Positions 36,513 to 45,163 of a DNA stretch of 53,438 nt are shown piece after piece (positions within the stretch are counted from its first letter, which is position 1; every line of letters begins with the position of its first letter). Position numbers and translations under genes: made by a program. The notes beneath the pieces are model-generated. The model saw only the letters and a list, made by a program, of their open reading frames with translations. It made no database searches and was not told where the DNA came from. The stretch comes from Amoebophilaceae bacterium (GTDB taxonomy: Bacteria; Bacteroidota; Bacteroidia; Cytophagales; Amoebophilaceae): assembly GCA_019744995.1 (NCBI GenBank), contig JAIETQ010000024.1, positions 1 through 53,438 of the forward strand, given 5' to 3'.

Positions 36513-37386
36513 GGTATATATCATCTTTGGCGTAATAGCGGCATTTTTAGCTGGGGTTAAGCTATTTTTAGGGGGTGGTGTAAGCAACAAGAACCATTCG
36601 GTTGGTATGGAAATTCCTAATTTTAAGGAAGAAAAAAAACAGGTACGCAAAAGAAATTTGTTGAAAGAATATGATCGATCCATGGATGATACCTCCCATG
36701 CATTGAGCAAAAAAACGACTAAGAAAACTTTTTCTGCTTTTTCCCATATGTTTCAAGAGAAACCTCAGCCAGAAGAAGCTAAAAAAGATAGCGTGCCACT
36801 ACCTCCGCTGGTTAAAAAGATAGCAGCCGTTGTGCAACCTGTTGCTGTTACAGAGGAAGCTGAGGAATCGGTTTGGTTTTTTTCTTATAAAGACAAAGAA
36901 GATAGCCAGGAAGATAGGCCTCGTCGGGGTGCAACTGCTACCCAAGAGCTTACTTCTAAATTTTATGAGGCTTTTTTAGATGAAGAGCAAAAAGTTACCC
37001 ATGGCAGCTCTATGGTATTAAAACTAAAAGAAAATTGTACCCTACGGGGTGTGGAGTTAAAGGCTGGAACGGTACTCTATGGACAGGTTAGCTTTATGCA
37101 AAATAGAATTTTAGTGACCATTAATGTGGCAAAATACCGGGGTAAGACTAGGCCCGTACAGCTCTGTTGTTATGATACCGATTTTTTACTGGGGCTATTC
37201 TGCAAAGGCGTACATCCCGTAATCGAATCACAAGGAAATAAATTGTTGGGTAAAATGGGTGAATTCAGTGATTCTAAAGCGATTCAAGCCGCTGAAAAAG
37301 TAGCCGCTGAGGTAATCCAAGGGGTGACTAAAACCAAGACCTTTAAGTTGTTACAAGGCAGAAGCTGTTATGTATGTGAACGGTAA
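36499..37386 (+). CDS. traM: TraM-like (VirB10-type) channel protein
   Basis: A 295-residue protein with an N-terminal membrane anchor (KVYIIFGVIAAFLAGVKLFL), a charged and Pro-containing periplasmic linker, and a C-terminal VirB10/TraM domain starting near HGSSMVLKLKENCTLRGVELKAGTVLYGQVSF. The pattern of a beta-barrel domain after a long linker is that of VirB10 proteins, which span the periplasm and gate the pore. The start overlaps the TraN-like gene by 14 bases. The C-terminal end (LLQGRSCYVCER) is unusually Cys-rich. Confidence 0.8.
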   Translation: MQTNKVYIIFGVIAAFLAGVKLFLGGGVSNKNHSVGMEIPNFKEEKKQVRKRNLLKEYDRSMDDTSHALSKKTTKKTFSAFSHMFQEKPQPEEAKKDSVPLPPLVKKIAAVVQPVAVTEEAEESVWFFSYKDKEDSQEDRPRRGATATQELTSKFYEAFLDEEQKVTHGSSMVLKLKENCTLRGVELKAGTVLYGQVSFMQNRILVTINVAKYRGKTRPVQLCCYDTDFLLGLFCKGVHPVIESQGNKLLGKMGEFSDSKAIQAAEKVAAEVIQGVTKTKTFKLLQGRSCYVCER

Positions 37387-37414
37387 AGCAACGATTAAAC
37401 AAGTATAAATAATT

Positions 37415-38281
37415 ATGGTAAAATTTAAAAAAGTGTATGGGATAATTGGGGTGTTCTGTATAGGTAGCATACTATTAATGCATCCTAAGGTGTTTGGGGG
37501 GCGACATAAAATAAACTTTAAAATAAAAAAACCTATTGCACCGAGTGAACCATCAGGATCTGTAGTAAAAACGTGTAAGTGGGTTAAGAATCAGGTTACC
37601 TCAGCTTTTGATCCTGAGACACCAAAGCAGGTGTTACAGCAGGTTAGGAATGCTATCCTTAAATATAATCAAAAGGCTAAAATTAAGGATGAGGCTATCA
37701 AGAAATTTGATAAACAATTGGTTCACAATATGCGTAAGGTTAGTGGTGGAAGTCTAAGCTTCAATAACTCGCGTGATAAGCTTATTAAGCATTTAGACAG
37801 GTTTACAAACCATTTATCTGATTTAAAATCAATTGCCACTGCTGATCAAAAAAAGATTTCGAAGTTATTAGAGACGCGCATGGAATTGTGTTATAAATCA
37901 GATAAAGAGGTAACAGGTAGAAAAATTGAGTTGGTTAAATATTATAGAGAAAAAGCTGAGGAACTAGATAAATACAATAAATTGTTAAAAGCACAATTCT
38001 CCAATTATTTTGGCGCAGATGGTAAGAGGGGGCAATTTATAGGTGGTGATGACGCTGCTGAACCAGCGCAAACGCTAACAGCTAGCCAGCAGTTACAATT
38101 ATATAATTTGATAGAAAAAAATGAGATCAAAGCCATGAAACTAAAAGAAAAAACGATAAAGCTATACCAAGAGGTTTGTACCATGACCGAAATAGAAAAG
38201 CAAGATATAGCCGCACAGCAAGATAAGAGGGCTTTTATCGATATGATTGACCAAGAGCTCGCAGTGAGAGCCCCGCACTAA
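37415..38281 (+). CDS. exported coiled-coil protein at the end of the tra-like cluster
   Basis: A 288-residue protein with an N-terminal signal or anchor (VYGIIGVFCIGSILLMHPKVF) and a Lys-rich, almost entirely helical body (IKKFDKQLVHNMRKV, YYREKAEELDKYNKLLK, EKNEIKAMKLKEKTIKLYQE). No known domain is recognised. The position directly after the TraM-like gene (28 bp) suggests that it belongs to the channel, perhaps filling a VirB5/TraI-type role or being a substrate (inference). Its stop overlaps the convergent metG stop: TAA at 38279-38281 against the reverse stop at 38278-38280. Confidence 0.6.
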   Translation: MVKFKKVYGIIGVFCIGSILLMHPKVFGGRHKINFKIKKPIAPSEPSGSVVKTCKWVKNQVTSAFDPETPKQVLQQVRNAILKYNQKAKIKDEAIKKFDKQLVHNMRKVSGGSLSFNNSRDKLIKHLDRFTNHLSDLKSIATADQKKISKLLETRMELCYKSDKEVTGRKIELVKYYREKAEELDKYNKLLKAQFSNYFGADGKRGQFIGGDDAAEPAQTLTASQQLQLYNLIEKNEIKAMKLKEKTIKLYQEVCTMTEIEKQDIAAQQDKRAFIDMIDQELAVRAPH

Positions 38282-39951
38282 TTTTTCAATTTCTCCAGCT
38301 GTGCTTCGATAACCTCATCTTCAATTTTTTCAAATAACAATAGAGGAGGCGCTAATCGATCGCCCGCCTGTAATAAATGTTTGACCGATACCCCATCCCA
38401 GTCCATTGTTTTCAAGCCTAAGAGGAGCGCCATCTTATCGCTTGTATAGGGTAAGAAAGGTTTTATCAACAAGGCTATAGTAGCGATAAGCTGTAGCGTA
38501 ACATGCAACACACTTCCAGCTACTGCTGGATTGGTTTTAAGTGCAGCCCATGGTTTTTGTTCGGCTAAATATTTATTGCCTAAAGTGGCATAGTGCATAC
38601 AGGATTGAAGCCCCTCCTTAAATCTAAATTGTTCGATAGCGCTACCTACTTTCTCAAAAGCCAGTTGTAGGGTAGCAAATAGTTGTTCGTCGCTGGCATG
38701 GGGCGTGGTGTAAGCAGGCATTTTGCCATCAAAATGTTGGTGTACCAAGCTGACCGTTCTATGGACTAGATTACCTAAATTGGCTACCAGTTCGTTGTTG
38801 TTTTTAGCTTGAAAATCTTTCCAGGTAAAGTCACTATCCTTCTGTTCGGGAGCAATCGAACAAAGCACATAACGCAGGACATCTTGTTTGTCTTTGAAGG
38901 TTGCTACATATTCATGTAGCCAAATGGCATGGTTTTTAGAGGTAGAAAATTTGCTACCTTCTAGGTTTAAAAATTCATTGGCGACGATCTCTTTAGGTAA
39001 AATAAATGCTCCATGGGCTTTAAGCATCACAGGAAAGATGATGGCATGAAATACAATATTGTCTTTTCCAAGAAAATGAACCAAATCAGTGGTTGGGTCT
39101 TGCCAAAAAGGCTCCCAAGCGGTCTGTTGTTGAGCGGCCCATTCTTTGGTGGCGCTGATATACCCAATGGGGGCATCAAACCAAACATATAGTACTTTAT
39201 CTTTACCTTCTGGTAAGGGAACGGTCACTCCCCATGTGAGATCTCTGGTTATGGCTCGTTTTTGTAGGCCATGGGTTAGCCAACTTTTGCATTGGCCATA
39301 GACGTTGGTTTTAGCGGGTTTATTTTCTGCTAGGATCCATCTTTTGAGCCACGCTTCATATTGGTCTAAGGGTAAAAACCAATGGCTGGTGGGTTGTAAG
39401 ATGGGTCGGTGGCCACTAATTGAGGAGGTTGGATTGATAAGCTCTTCGGGACTGAGTGTGGTGCCACAACTTTCGCATTGGTCTCCATAGGCATTGGGGT
39501 TGTTGCAGTGAGGGCAGCTTCCTTTAAGGTATCGGTCTGCTAGGAATTGTTTGTGGATGGGGTCGTAGTATTGCTGGGTTTCATGGACTTCAAGGAGTGA
39601 TTTTTGGTGTAGGGTGGTGAAAAAATCAGCGGCGGTTTTATGGTGGGTAGGAGAGGAGGTTCTTGCAAAGATATCATAACTGATGGCAAGGTCTTCTAAT
39701 GCTTTTTTGTTTAAAGCATGGTATTTATCTACTATTGCTTGAGGGGTGGCGTTTTCTTGTTGTGCGCGAATGGTAATAGGTACGCCGTGTTCATCTGAAC
39801 CACTGATAAAGAGGACGGTGGCTTTTTTTTGTCTCCAGTAGCGCGCATAAATATCGGCTGGGAGATGTGCTCCGGCTACATGGCCTAGGTGAATGGGGCC
39901 ATTGGCATAGGGCAGTGCAGCGGTAATGGTATATCTTTTGGTTGGGTTCAT
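38278..39951 (-). CDS. metG: Methionyl-tRNA synthetase
   Basis: Charges tRNA-Met. It is 557 residues. The class I HIGH-type motif is HLGH at 21-24 (ANGPIHLGHVAG), the zinc-binding insert is CPHCNNPNAYGDQCESCG, and the KMSKS-type loop is KFSTSKNHAIWL near 330. The usual Bacteroidota enzyme is about 680 residues with a C-terminal tRNA-binding/dimerisation domain (Trbp111-like). Here that domain is absent; a lineage reduction rather than a recent break is likely, since the stop is clean. The closest palindromic repeat (copy C) lies 50 bp upstream. Confidence 0.96.
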   Translation of the reverse strand: MNPTKRYTITAALPYANGPIHLGHVAGAHLPADIYARYWRQKKATVLFISGSDEHGVPITIRAQQENATPQAIVDKYHALNKKALEDLAISYDIFARTSSPTHHKTAADFFTTLHQKSLLEVHETQQYYDPIHKQFLADRYLKGSCPHCNNPNAYGDQCESCGTTLSPEELINPTSSISGHRPILQPTSHWFLPLDQYEAWLKRWILAENKPAKTNVYGQCKSWLTHGLQKRAITRDLTWGVTVPLPEGKDKVLYVWFDAPIGYISATKEWAAQQQTAWEPFWQDPTTDLVHFLGKDNIVFHAIIFPVMLKAHGAFILPKEIVANEFLNLEGSKFSTSKNHAIWLHEYVATFKDKQDVLRYVLCSIAPEQKDSDFTWKDFQAKNNNELVANLGNLVHRTVSLVHQHFDGKMPAYTTPHASDEQLFATLQLAFEKVGSAIEQFRFKEGLQSCMHYATLGNKYLAEQKPWAALKTNPAVAGSVLHVTLQLIATIALLIKPFLPYTSDKMALLLGLKTMDWDGVSVKHLLQAGDRLAPPLLLFEKIEDEVIEAQLEKLKN

Positions 39952-40000
39952 GGTTTTTGTAAAATTTATTTTTATATACTATTTTATATCTCCTTTCTGC

Positions 40001-40150
40001 AATGCCTTTACGCGACTGGAGCAAAAAGCGCCTAAAAAAATTTGTAAGAAAATCTGATCAGAGCCAGCTATTGAGCTCCGCAGGAGCGACCTCAGCTGGC
40101 TCAGGATTTTCTTACAAATTTCGGCGCCTTTTTGTTCTGGAGCGATAGAG
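40001..40150. repeat. palindromic repeat, copy C
   Basis: The best preserved copy. The left arm, from CGACTGGAGCAAAAAGCGCC through AAATTTGTAAGAAAATC to AGCCAGCT, pairs with AGCTGGCT, then GATTTTCTTACAAATTTC, GGCGCCTTTTTGTTCTGGAG. Arms of about 50 bp flank the loop with its nested GCTCC-GCA-GGAGC stem. It is intergenic, between metG (start at 39951) and leuS (end at 40284). Confidence 0.9.
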
Positions 40151-40158
40151 TTTTTTTG

Positions 40159-40188
40159 CATACTTTTTTTGCGGTCAAAAAAAGTATG
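40159..40188. terminator. perfect 12-bp palindrome downstream of leuS
   Basis: CATACTTTTTTT and AAAAAAAGTATG enclose a 6-nt loop GCGGTC. It lies about 95 bp past the leuS stop (minus strand), next to repeat copy C and to the second short repeat (40190-40216). It may terminate leuS transcription; without a distinct U-tail after the stem this is only probable. Confidence 0.5.
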
Positions 40189-40189
40189 A

Positions 40190-40216
40190 GGCCTCCCCGG
40201 CGAGGGGGTTTACAGT
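40190..40216. repeat. second copy of a GC-rich short repeat
   Basis: GGCCTCCCCGGC (40190-40201) and GTTTACAGT (40208-40216) match 18108-18119 and 18125-18133 exactly, with changed bases between. CCTC/GAGG can still pair, but the outer stem seen at 18102 is lost. Confidence 0.5.
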
Positions 40217-40283
40217 GATACTAACAATAAATGTACACATACTTTAATCGTTCAAGAACAAAAAGTACCGTAATGGCATTTTT

Positions 40284-43067
40284 TTATGTTACCATATTAA
40301 TCATCTTATTGCGCACAATAACCACCTTTTTAACCTTTTGTCCCGACAACCATTTTTTAATAATTTCGTTTGCTAATACTTCCTTTTCTATAATCGTATC
40401 TGGTGTATCACCATCAAACATAAGCTTAGTACGCAGCTTTCCATTAATGGCAACCGGATAAAGATAACTGGTTTCCATTAAATAAGCTTCATCCCAAGTG
40501 GGAAAAGCCACTGTTTTGATATGCTCCCCATTATATATCCTTTCCCACAACTCAGCCGCTATATAAGGCGCAAAAGGTTCTAAAAGCAGTATAAAATTTT
40601 CTATCACCATTTTTTCAACCCTTTCCTGCACCGATAATTTATTGAAAAAAATCATTAAACTACTTATGGCGGTGTTAAAGGAACAGCTTTCAATAGCTCC
40701 TCTGACTTTTTTAATAGTCTGATGCATGATTTTAGTGACATCCTCGGACGTGTCCGCAGACGCGTCCGCAGTAGTTGCCCAATCTCTTTCCTCTACAAAA
40801 CGCCATACCTTATGCAAGAAGCGACTGGTTCCTTCTATGCCCGACAAATCCCACGGTTTCGATTCCTCTAAGGGGCCCAAAAACATCAAATAAAGCCGTA
40901 AGGCATCAGCTCCATGTTGGGCAATCACCGTGTCTGGGTTGACTACATTGTGTTTAGATTTAGACATTTTTTCTAGCTTACTGCCACATAGATATTGACC
41001 ATTTTCTAAAATAAAGGTAGCCTCGGCAAATTCTGGTCGCCAGTTTTTAAAAGCTTCAATATCCAATACATTCTTTTGTACAAAAGTTGTAGGCAGATGG
41101 ATAGCCACTACATCATAGCCCTCTTTTAAATTAAAGCTAACAAATTCATTTTTATCTTTGATCCTATAAGCTAATGCAGAAAAACTCAAAATCATACCTT
41201 GATGAAATAATTTGAGGAAGGGTTCTTCTATATCAATATGTCCCAAATCATAGAGTACCTTGGTCCAGAAACGGGCATACAACAGATGGCCCGTTGCATG
41301 TTCTGAACCACCTATGTAGAAATCTACTTGGTTCCAATAGGCTGCTTGCTTTTTATCTACCAAAGCATGGGTATTATGCGGATCCATGTAGCGCAAAAAA
41401 TACCAACTCGATCCAGCCCATCCTGGCATGGTGGTTAATTCAAAAGGATATCCTGCTGGGGTGGCCCAATCTAACGCATGGCTTAAAGGTGGTTCTCCAA
41501 ATTGATTAGGCTTATAATTATTTACCGCTGGCAGAACCAGTGGTAGTTGATCTTCAGCAAGGGCATAAGGCAATCCATCTTCCTTGTAGTATATAGGAAA
41601 GGGTTCTCCCCAGTAGCGTTGTCGACTAAAAATAGGGTCACGCACTTTATAACGGACCCGATAATTGCCTATCCCTTTTTGGGTAAGTTCTTGTATAATC
41701 CGTTCAAAAGCCATGGGAACAGATAATCCATTAAGCAAGCTAGAATTAATCATGATCCCCTCTTGGGCTTCATAGGCGCCCGCTTCTGGCGGTTTATTAC
41801 TTTCTATGACCGCCATAACTGGCAATTTGAAAGCTTGTGCAAAGGTATAGTCTCGGTTGTCATGTGCAGGTACACCCATTATAGCACCGGTTCCATAATC
41901 AGGCAGTACATAATCTGCTATCCAGATAGGAAGAGGCACCCCTGTAAAGGGATGCATTACATAGGCATCTAGAAAGACGCCACTGCAACCCGTTGCCTCT
42001 ATGAGTCGGTTTCTATCGGTCTGATTTTTAGTTTTTTCGATATAATCGATCAGCATTGGATTGGCTGTTTGTGCTGCCATAAAGCTTGCAAAAGGATGTT
42101 CCGGCGCCAGCACCATAAAACAGACCCCAAAAATAGTTTCCGGTCGCGTAGTAAATACCTTAATGGTTTGATCGGATGATCCTTGGACCTTAAAAGTAAT
42201 CTCTACTCCTTCAGAACGACCGATCCAATTTTTTTGCATCTCTTTGGTAGAAAGCGGCCAATCGAGTGGGTTTAAATCGGCTAAGAGTCGTCCGGCATAG
42301 GCAGTCATGCGTAAGCTCCACTGTTTCATTTTCTTGCGTGTAACGGGGTAGCCGCCCACTTCGGAACATCCATTTTTCACCTCTTCATTGGCTAGCACAG
42401 TCCCCAACGCCTCACACCAATTGACGGTACTATATTTTAAGTAAGCCAATCGATAAGGCAACAAGTTGGCTTGTTGTTCAGATGGGCTAAATCTCTTCCA
42501 CTCCTCAGCTGAAAAAAGGGGGGTGTCTTCGTCACAGGCAGCATTTATCGTATGGTTGCCCTGATGGGTAAACCTTTCTATTAAAGTGGCTATAGGCTCT
42601 GCTTTTTCTGTGGTATGGTTATACCAGGCGTTGAATAGTTGTAAAAAGATCCATTGGGTCCATTTATAATAGGCGGGGTCACTGGTATCTATTTGTTTAT
42701 CCCAATCAAAATCTAACCCTATTTGGTCAAACTGCTCTCTGTACCTAGCGATATTAATACCAGTAGTGATGGCGGGATGTCTGCCCGTTTGGATGGCATA
42801 TTGCTCAGCAGGAAGTCCGAAGGCATCAAATCCCATGGGATTCATGACTTGATACCCCTGATGTCTATAATAACGGGCTAGGATGTCTGAGGCTACATAA
42901 CCGGTGTGATGTCCTACATGAAGCCCCGATCCTGAGGGATAGGGGAACATGTTCAATAGGTAGTATTTGGGTGGTTGCTGAGGAGAGGCATGGGGTATGC
43001 TTCCTTTTTGTTTTTTCCATATCTTTTGCCACTTTTCTTCTATAGAGGTAAAGTTGTAAGGTCGCAT
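40284..43067 (-). CDS. leuS: Leucyl-tRNA synthetase
   Basis: Charges tRNA-Leu. It is 927 residues, normal for Bacteroidota. The HIGH-type motif is HVGH at 50-53 (YPSGSGLHVGHHTGYVASD). The editing domain shows in FTTRPETIFGVCFMVLAPEHP and the Asp-containing block YGTGAIMGVPAHDNRDY. RYWGEPFPIYY and GWAGSSWYFLRYMDPHN belong to the catalytic and connecting core, and KMSKSKHNVVNPD lies near 700. The gene is upstream of metG with 332 bp between them that hold three palindromic sequences. Confidence 0.98.
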   Translation of the reverse strand: MRPYNFTSIEEKWQKIWKKQKGSIPHASPQQPPKYYLLNMFPYPSGSGLHVGHHTGYVASDILARYYRHQGYQVMNPMGFDAFGLPAEQYAIQTGRHPAITTGINIARYREQFDQIGLDFDWDKQIDTSDPAYYKWTQWIFLQLFNAWYNHTTEKAEPIATLIERFTHQGNHTINAACDEDTPLFSAEEWKRFSPSEQQANLLPYRLAYLKYSTVNWCEALGTVLANEEVKNGCSEVGGYPVTRKKMKQWSLRMTAYAGRLLADLNPLDWPLSTKEMQKNWIGRSEGVEITFKVQGSSDQTIKVFTTRPETIFGVCFMVLAPEHPFASFMAAQTANPMLIDYIEKTKNQTDRNRLIEATGCSGVFLDAYVMHPFTGVPLPIWIADYVLPDYGTGAIMGVPAHDNRDYTFAQAFKLPVMAVIESNKPPEAGAYEAQEGIMINSSLLNGLSVPMAFERIIQELTQKGIGNYRVRYKVRDPIFSRQRYWGEPFPIYYKEDGLPYALAEDQLPLVLPAVNNYKPNQFGEPPLSHALDWATPAGYPFELTTMPGWAGSSWYFLRYMDPHNTHALVDKKQAAYWNQVDFYIGGSEHATGHLLYARFWTKVLYDLGHIDIEEPFLKLFHQGMILSFSALAYRIKDKNEFVSFNLKEGYDVVAIHLPTTFVQKNVLDIEAFKNWRPEFAEATFILENGQYLCGSKLEKMSKSKHNVVNPDTVIAQHGADALRLYLMFLGPLEESKPWDLSGIEGTSRFLHKVWRFVEERDWATTADASADTSEDVTKIMHQTIKKVRGAIESCSFNTAISSLMIFFNKLSVQERVEKMVIENFILLLEPFAPYIAAELWERIYNGEHIKTVAFPTWDEAYLMETSYLYPVAINGKLRTKLMFDGDTPDTIIEKEVLANEIIKKWLSGQKVKKVVIVRNKMINMVT

Positions 43068-43346
43068 AGTTGGTGTTGTTATAAAGTGGTTGGTTGTGCA
43101 TGGACCTTAATCATGAAGTTCTCGGATACAAATACCTTGTTGCTGTAGAGGTTTTGAATCGCTAAGATTATGTATTATGTCACACCTATCATCTGATGAT
43201 CGTTGATCAGAGTCGTATTTTGTTGCAATGGGAATTTCAATATGGCATAAATTGTTCTATTAATTGTTTTGACTCTTTACAGCTGTTACTATCTATAAAA
43301 ATCACGATAAATATAGTGCATTTATTGGAATAAACAAGCAGTTTTG

Positions 43347-44579
43347 TTACAGTACCTTTTTGTTGTTGATCCATTGTCTTGCTTGTTTTGCTGGCCATAA
43401 CGCTGCTAAAAAGCTAAAAAACCCAGTTAAAAGGGCAGTGTATAAGAAATATTTGGTCTGCAGCTCTATAGGGTAGGGGATAGTGCCCATCTTTTTAAGG
43501 GCCGTGAGTGTTATAAACCCAAATTTTTGTTGTAAAGTTCCCAATACCCAAGCAATGGCTGTGCCATATGCCATCCCTTCTAAGGATATTAACATCGCAT
43601 GATAGAGGATCATACGGCTGATTTGTTGGGGCTGTGCCCCCATGGAATAGAGTGTTATGATCTCATGTTTCTTTTCTATGAGCAACAGAGATAACATAAA
43701 AAATATATGTAGCGAGGCGAGCAACAAAACTAAGGAGCAAATGAAATAAACCGAGAGTCGCTCCATAGCAATGGCCTTTTGTCGGAGCTGGTTTTGTTCA
43801 TATCGGTTAGCTACTTTTAAGGTGGCAGGTAGCAGTTTTTGTATCTGAGCTTGTATGGTATAGATCTCTTTGGTTGTCTCTTTGAGTACAACCTCCCATG
43901 AGGTGCGTTCATGGAATCGACCCGTTAGTTCCTCTACAAAATGAATGGGTGTAATAACGCACCTATCTTCTATGTGAGGGGTATTAAAGACCCCATGGAT
44001 CCACAAGCTTTTTTTTAGGTAGGGTTGAGCAAAAGTGGTATTAAGCGAAATCTTTTTAGGATAAAGAACCGCTATAGTACTATTTTTTTCATGGAGGGGT
44101 AACCGCAGACGTTTGCTGCTATATAAGTCTATAACCCCGCCATATTTTCCATGTTTGGTGGCGCAAAAACTATCTCTATCTATAGTTATAGCATTTTTAT
44201 AATAACCACTTGCTGAAAAATTAGGTGAAACGCCTTTAATTAGACCCAGGGTCTGTTGTTTATGAAATGCTATGCAGACGGTTGCTTCTAAATTTTCTAC
44301 TATAGTTTGGATATCAGCTATATTTTCAATAGATTCCTTTAGTAACGGGTTGCGGATAAAGGTTTTGCTTTTTTTTGGTTCTATTTTTAAAACAGGCGTA
44401 TAGCTGTTAAATAGAGAAAAAAGCAGGTTGTTTATGCCCCTCATGGTAGATAGTACCAATATCAGTATAGTGGTAGCTAATGCTATACTATAACGAGCAA
44501 GTTGGGATAGCTTATGGACTAATGTTTTGTTACTTTTTTTGTTTGCATAACGTTTGGCAATAAGCAAGGAATTTCTCAT
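43347..44579 (-). CDS. FtsX/LolC-like ABC transporter permease
   Basis: A 410-residue integral membrane protein of the MacB/FtsX/LolCE superfamily. One N-terminal membrane segment (RYSIALATTILILVLSTM, residues 29-46) is followed by a large exported domain (about 210 residues) and three C-terminal segments (LSVYFICSLVLLLASLHIFFML, ISLEGMAYGTAIAWVLGTL, YFLYTALLTGFFSFLAAL). The start SLLIAKRYANKKS resembles lipoprotein-release permeases. The cognate LolD-type ATPase is not adjacent. A likely role is extracting lipoproteins for the outer membrane, in line with the many lipoproteins here (inference). Confidence 0.8.
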   Translation of the reverse strand: MRNSLLIAKRYANKKSNKTLVHKLSQLARYSIALATTILILVLSTMRGINNLLFSLFNSYTPVLKIEPKKSKTFIRNPLLKESIENIADIQTIVENLEATVCIAFHKQQTLGLIKGVSPNFSASGYYKNAITIDRDSFCATKHGKYGGVIDLYSSKRLRLPLHEKNSTIAVLYPKKISLNTTFAQPYLKKSLWIHGVFNTPHIEDRCVITPIHFVEELTGRFHERTSWEVVLKETTKEIYTIQAQIQKLLPATLKVANRYEQNQLRQKAIAMERLSVYFICSLVLLLASLHIFFMLSLLLIEKKHEIITLYSMGAQPQQISRMILYHAMLISLEGMAYGTAIAWVLGTLQQKFGFITLTALKKMGTIPYPIELQTKYFLYTALLTGFFSFLAALWPAKQARQWINNKKVL

Positions 44580-44784
44580 AAATAGGTAGTTAAAATGATT
44601 TTTTATAAAAAGTGGGTCTGCGCTATTGCATTATAATTTAATATAAAATATATTAGTTAAAAACGAATCTAAATGTATGTGAGGAAGATGATTAAGCAAT
44701 GGTCTAAAGGCTAATGGGTGATATAAAACCTATTGTTTGTTTAGGATTTTCAGGTATGTGTTTAGTAATAGTTTTTTAAATGGA

Positions 44785-44854
44785 ATGAAACTAAAATAGA
44801 TTATTTTTTACTTTTATAAATGAAACTAAAATAGATTATTTTTTACTTTTATAA
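44785..44854. repeat. 35-bp tandem duplication upstream of the DUF2795 gene
   Basis: The unit beginning ATGAAACTAAAATAG and ending in CTTTTATAA occurs twice in a row with no mismatch (44785-44819 and 44820-44854), ending two bases before the DUF2795 start codon. The AT-rich unit may hold the promoter or leader of that gene. Confidence 0.9.
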
Positions 44855-44856
44855 TT

Positions 44857-45078
44857 ATGTATTGGACACTTGAATTGGCATCTTATTTAGAAGATGCCCC
44901 TTGGCCAGCTACCAAGGATGAATTGATAGATTACGCTAAGCGGTCTGGCGCTCCTTTGGAGGTGGTTAGAAATCTAGAAGAGTTGGATGATGATGATTAT
45001 CCTTATACATCTATTGAGGAAATATGGCCCGATTATCTGAGCGGTGATGATTTTATCTTTAATGAAGATGAGTATTAG
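44857..45078 (+). CDS. DUF2795 domain protein
   Basis: A 73-residue acidic protein with the strongly conserved start MYWTLELASYLEDAPWPATK, then DELIDYAKRSGAPLEVVRNL, EEIWPDYLS and the end FNEDEY. This small family is well conserved in Bacteroidota, but its function is unknown. The length is complete. It lies between two divergent/convergent minus-strand genes as a single transcription unit, preceded by a tandem 35-bp repeat. Confidence 0.9.
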   Translation: MYWTLELASYLEDAPWPATKDELIDYAKRSGAPLEVVRNLEELDDDDYPYTSIEEIWPDYLSGDDFIFNEDEY

Positions 45079-45163
45079 TTTTTAAGTTTGATAAATTGGC
45101 TAATTTCTTGCTGCAAATGCTTACTTTCTAGTGAGGATTTGTAGCAGGAAATTTATAGGCAGT

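Noticed and set aside
39979-40161. 60-codon frame over palindromic repeat C
   Set aside because: It only reads through the repeat arms and is best explained by the palindrome.
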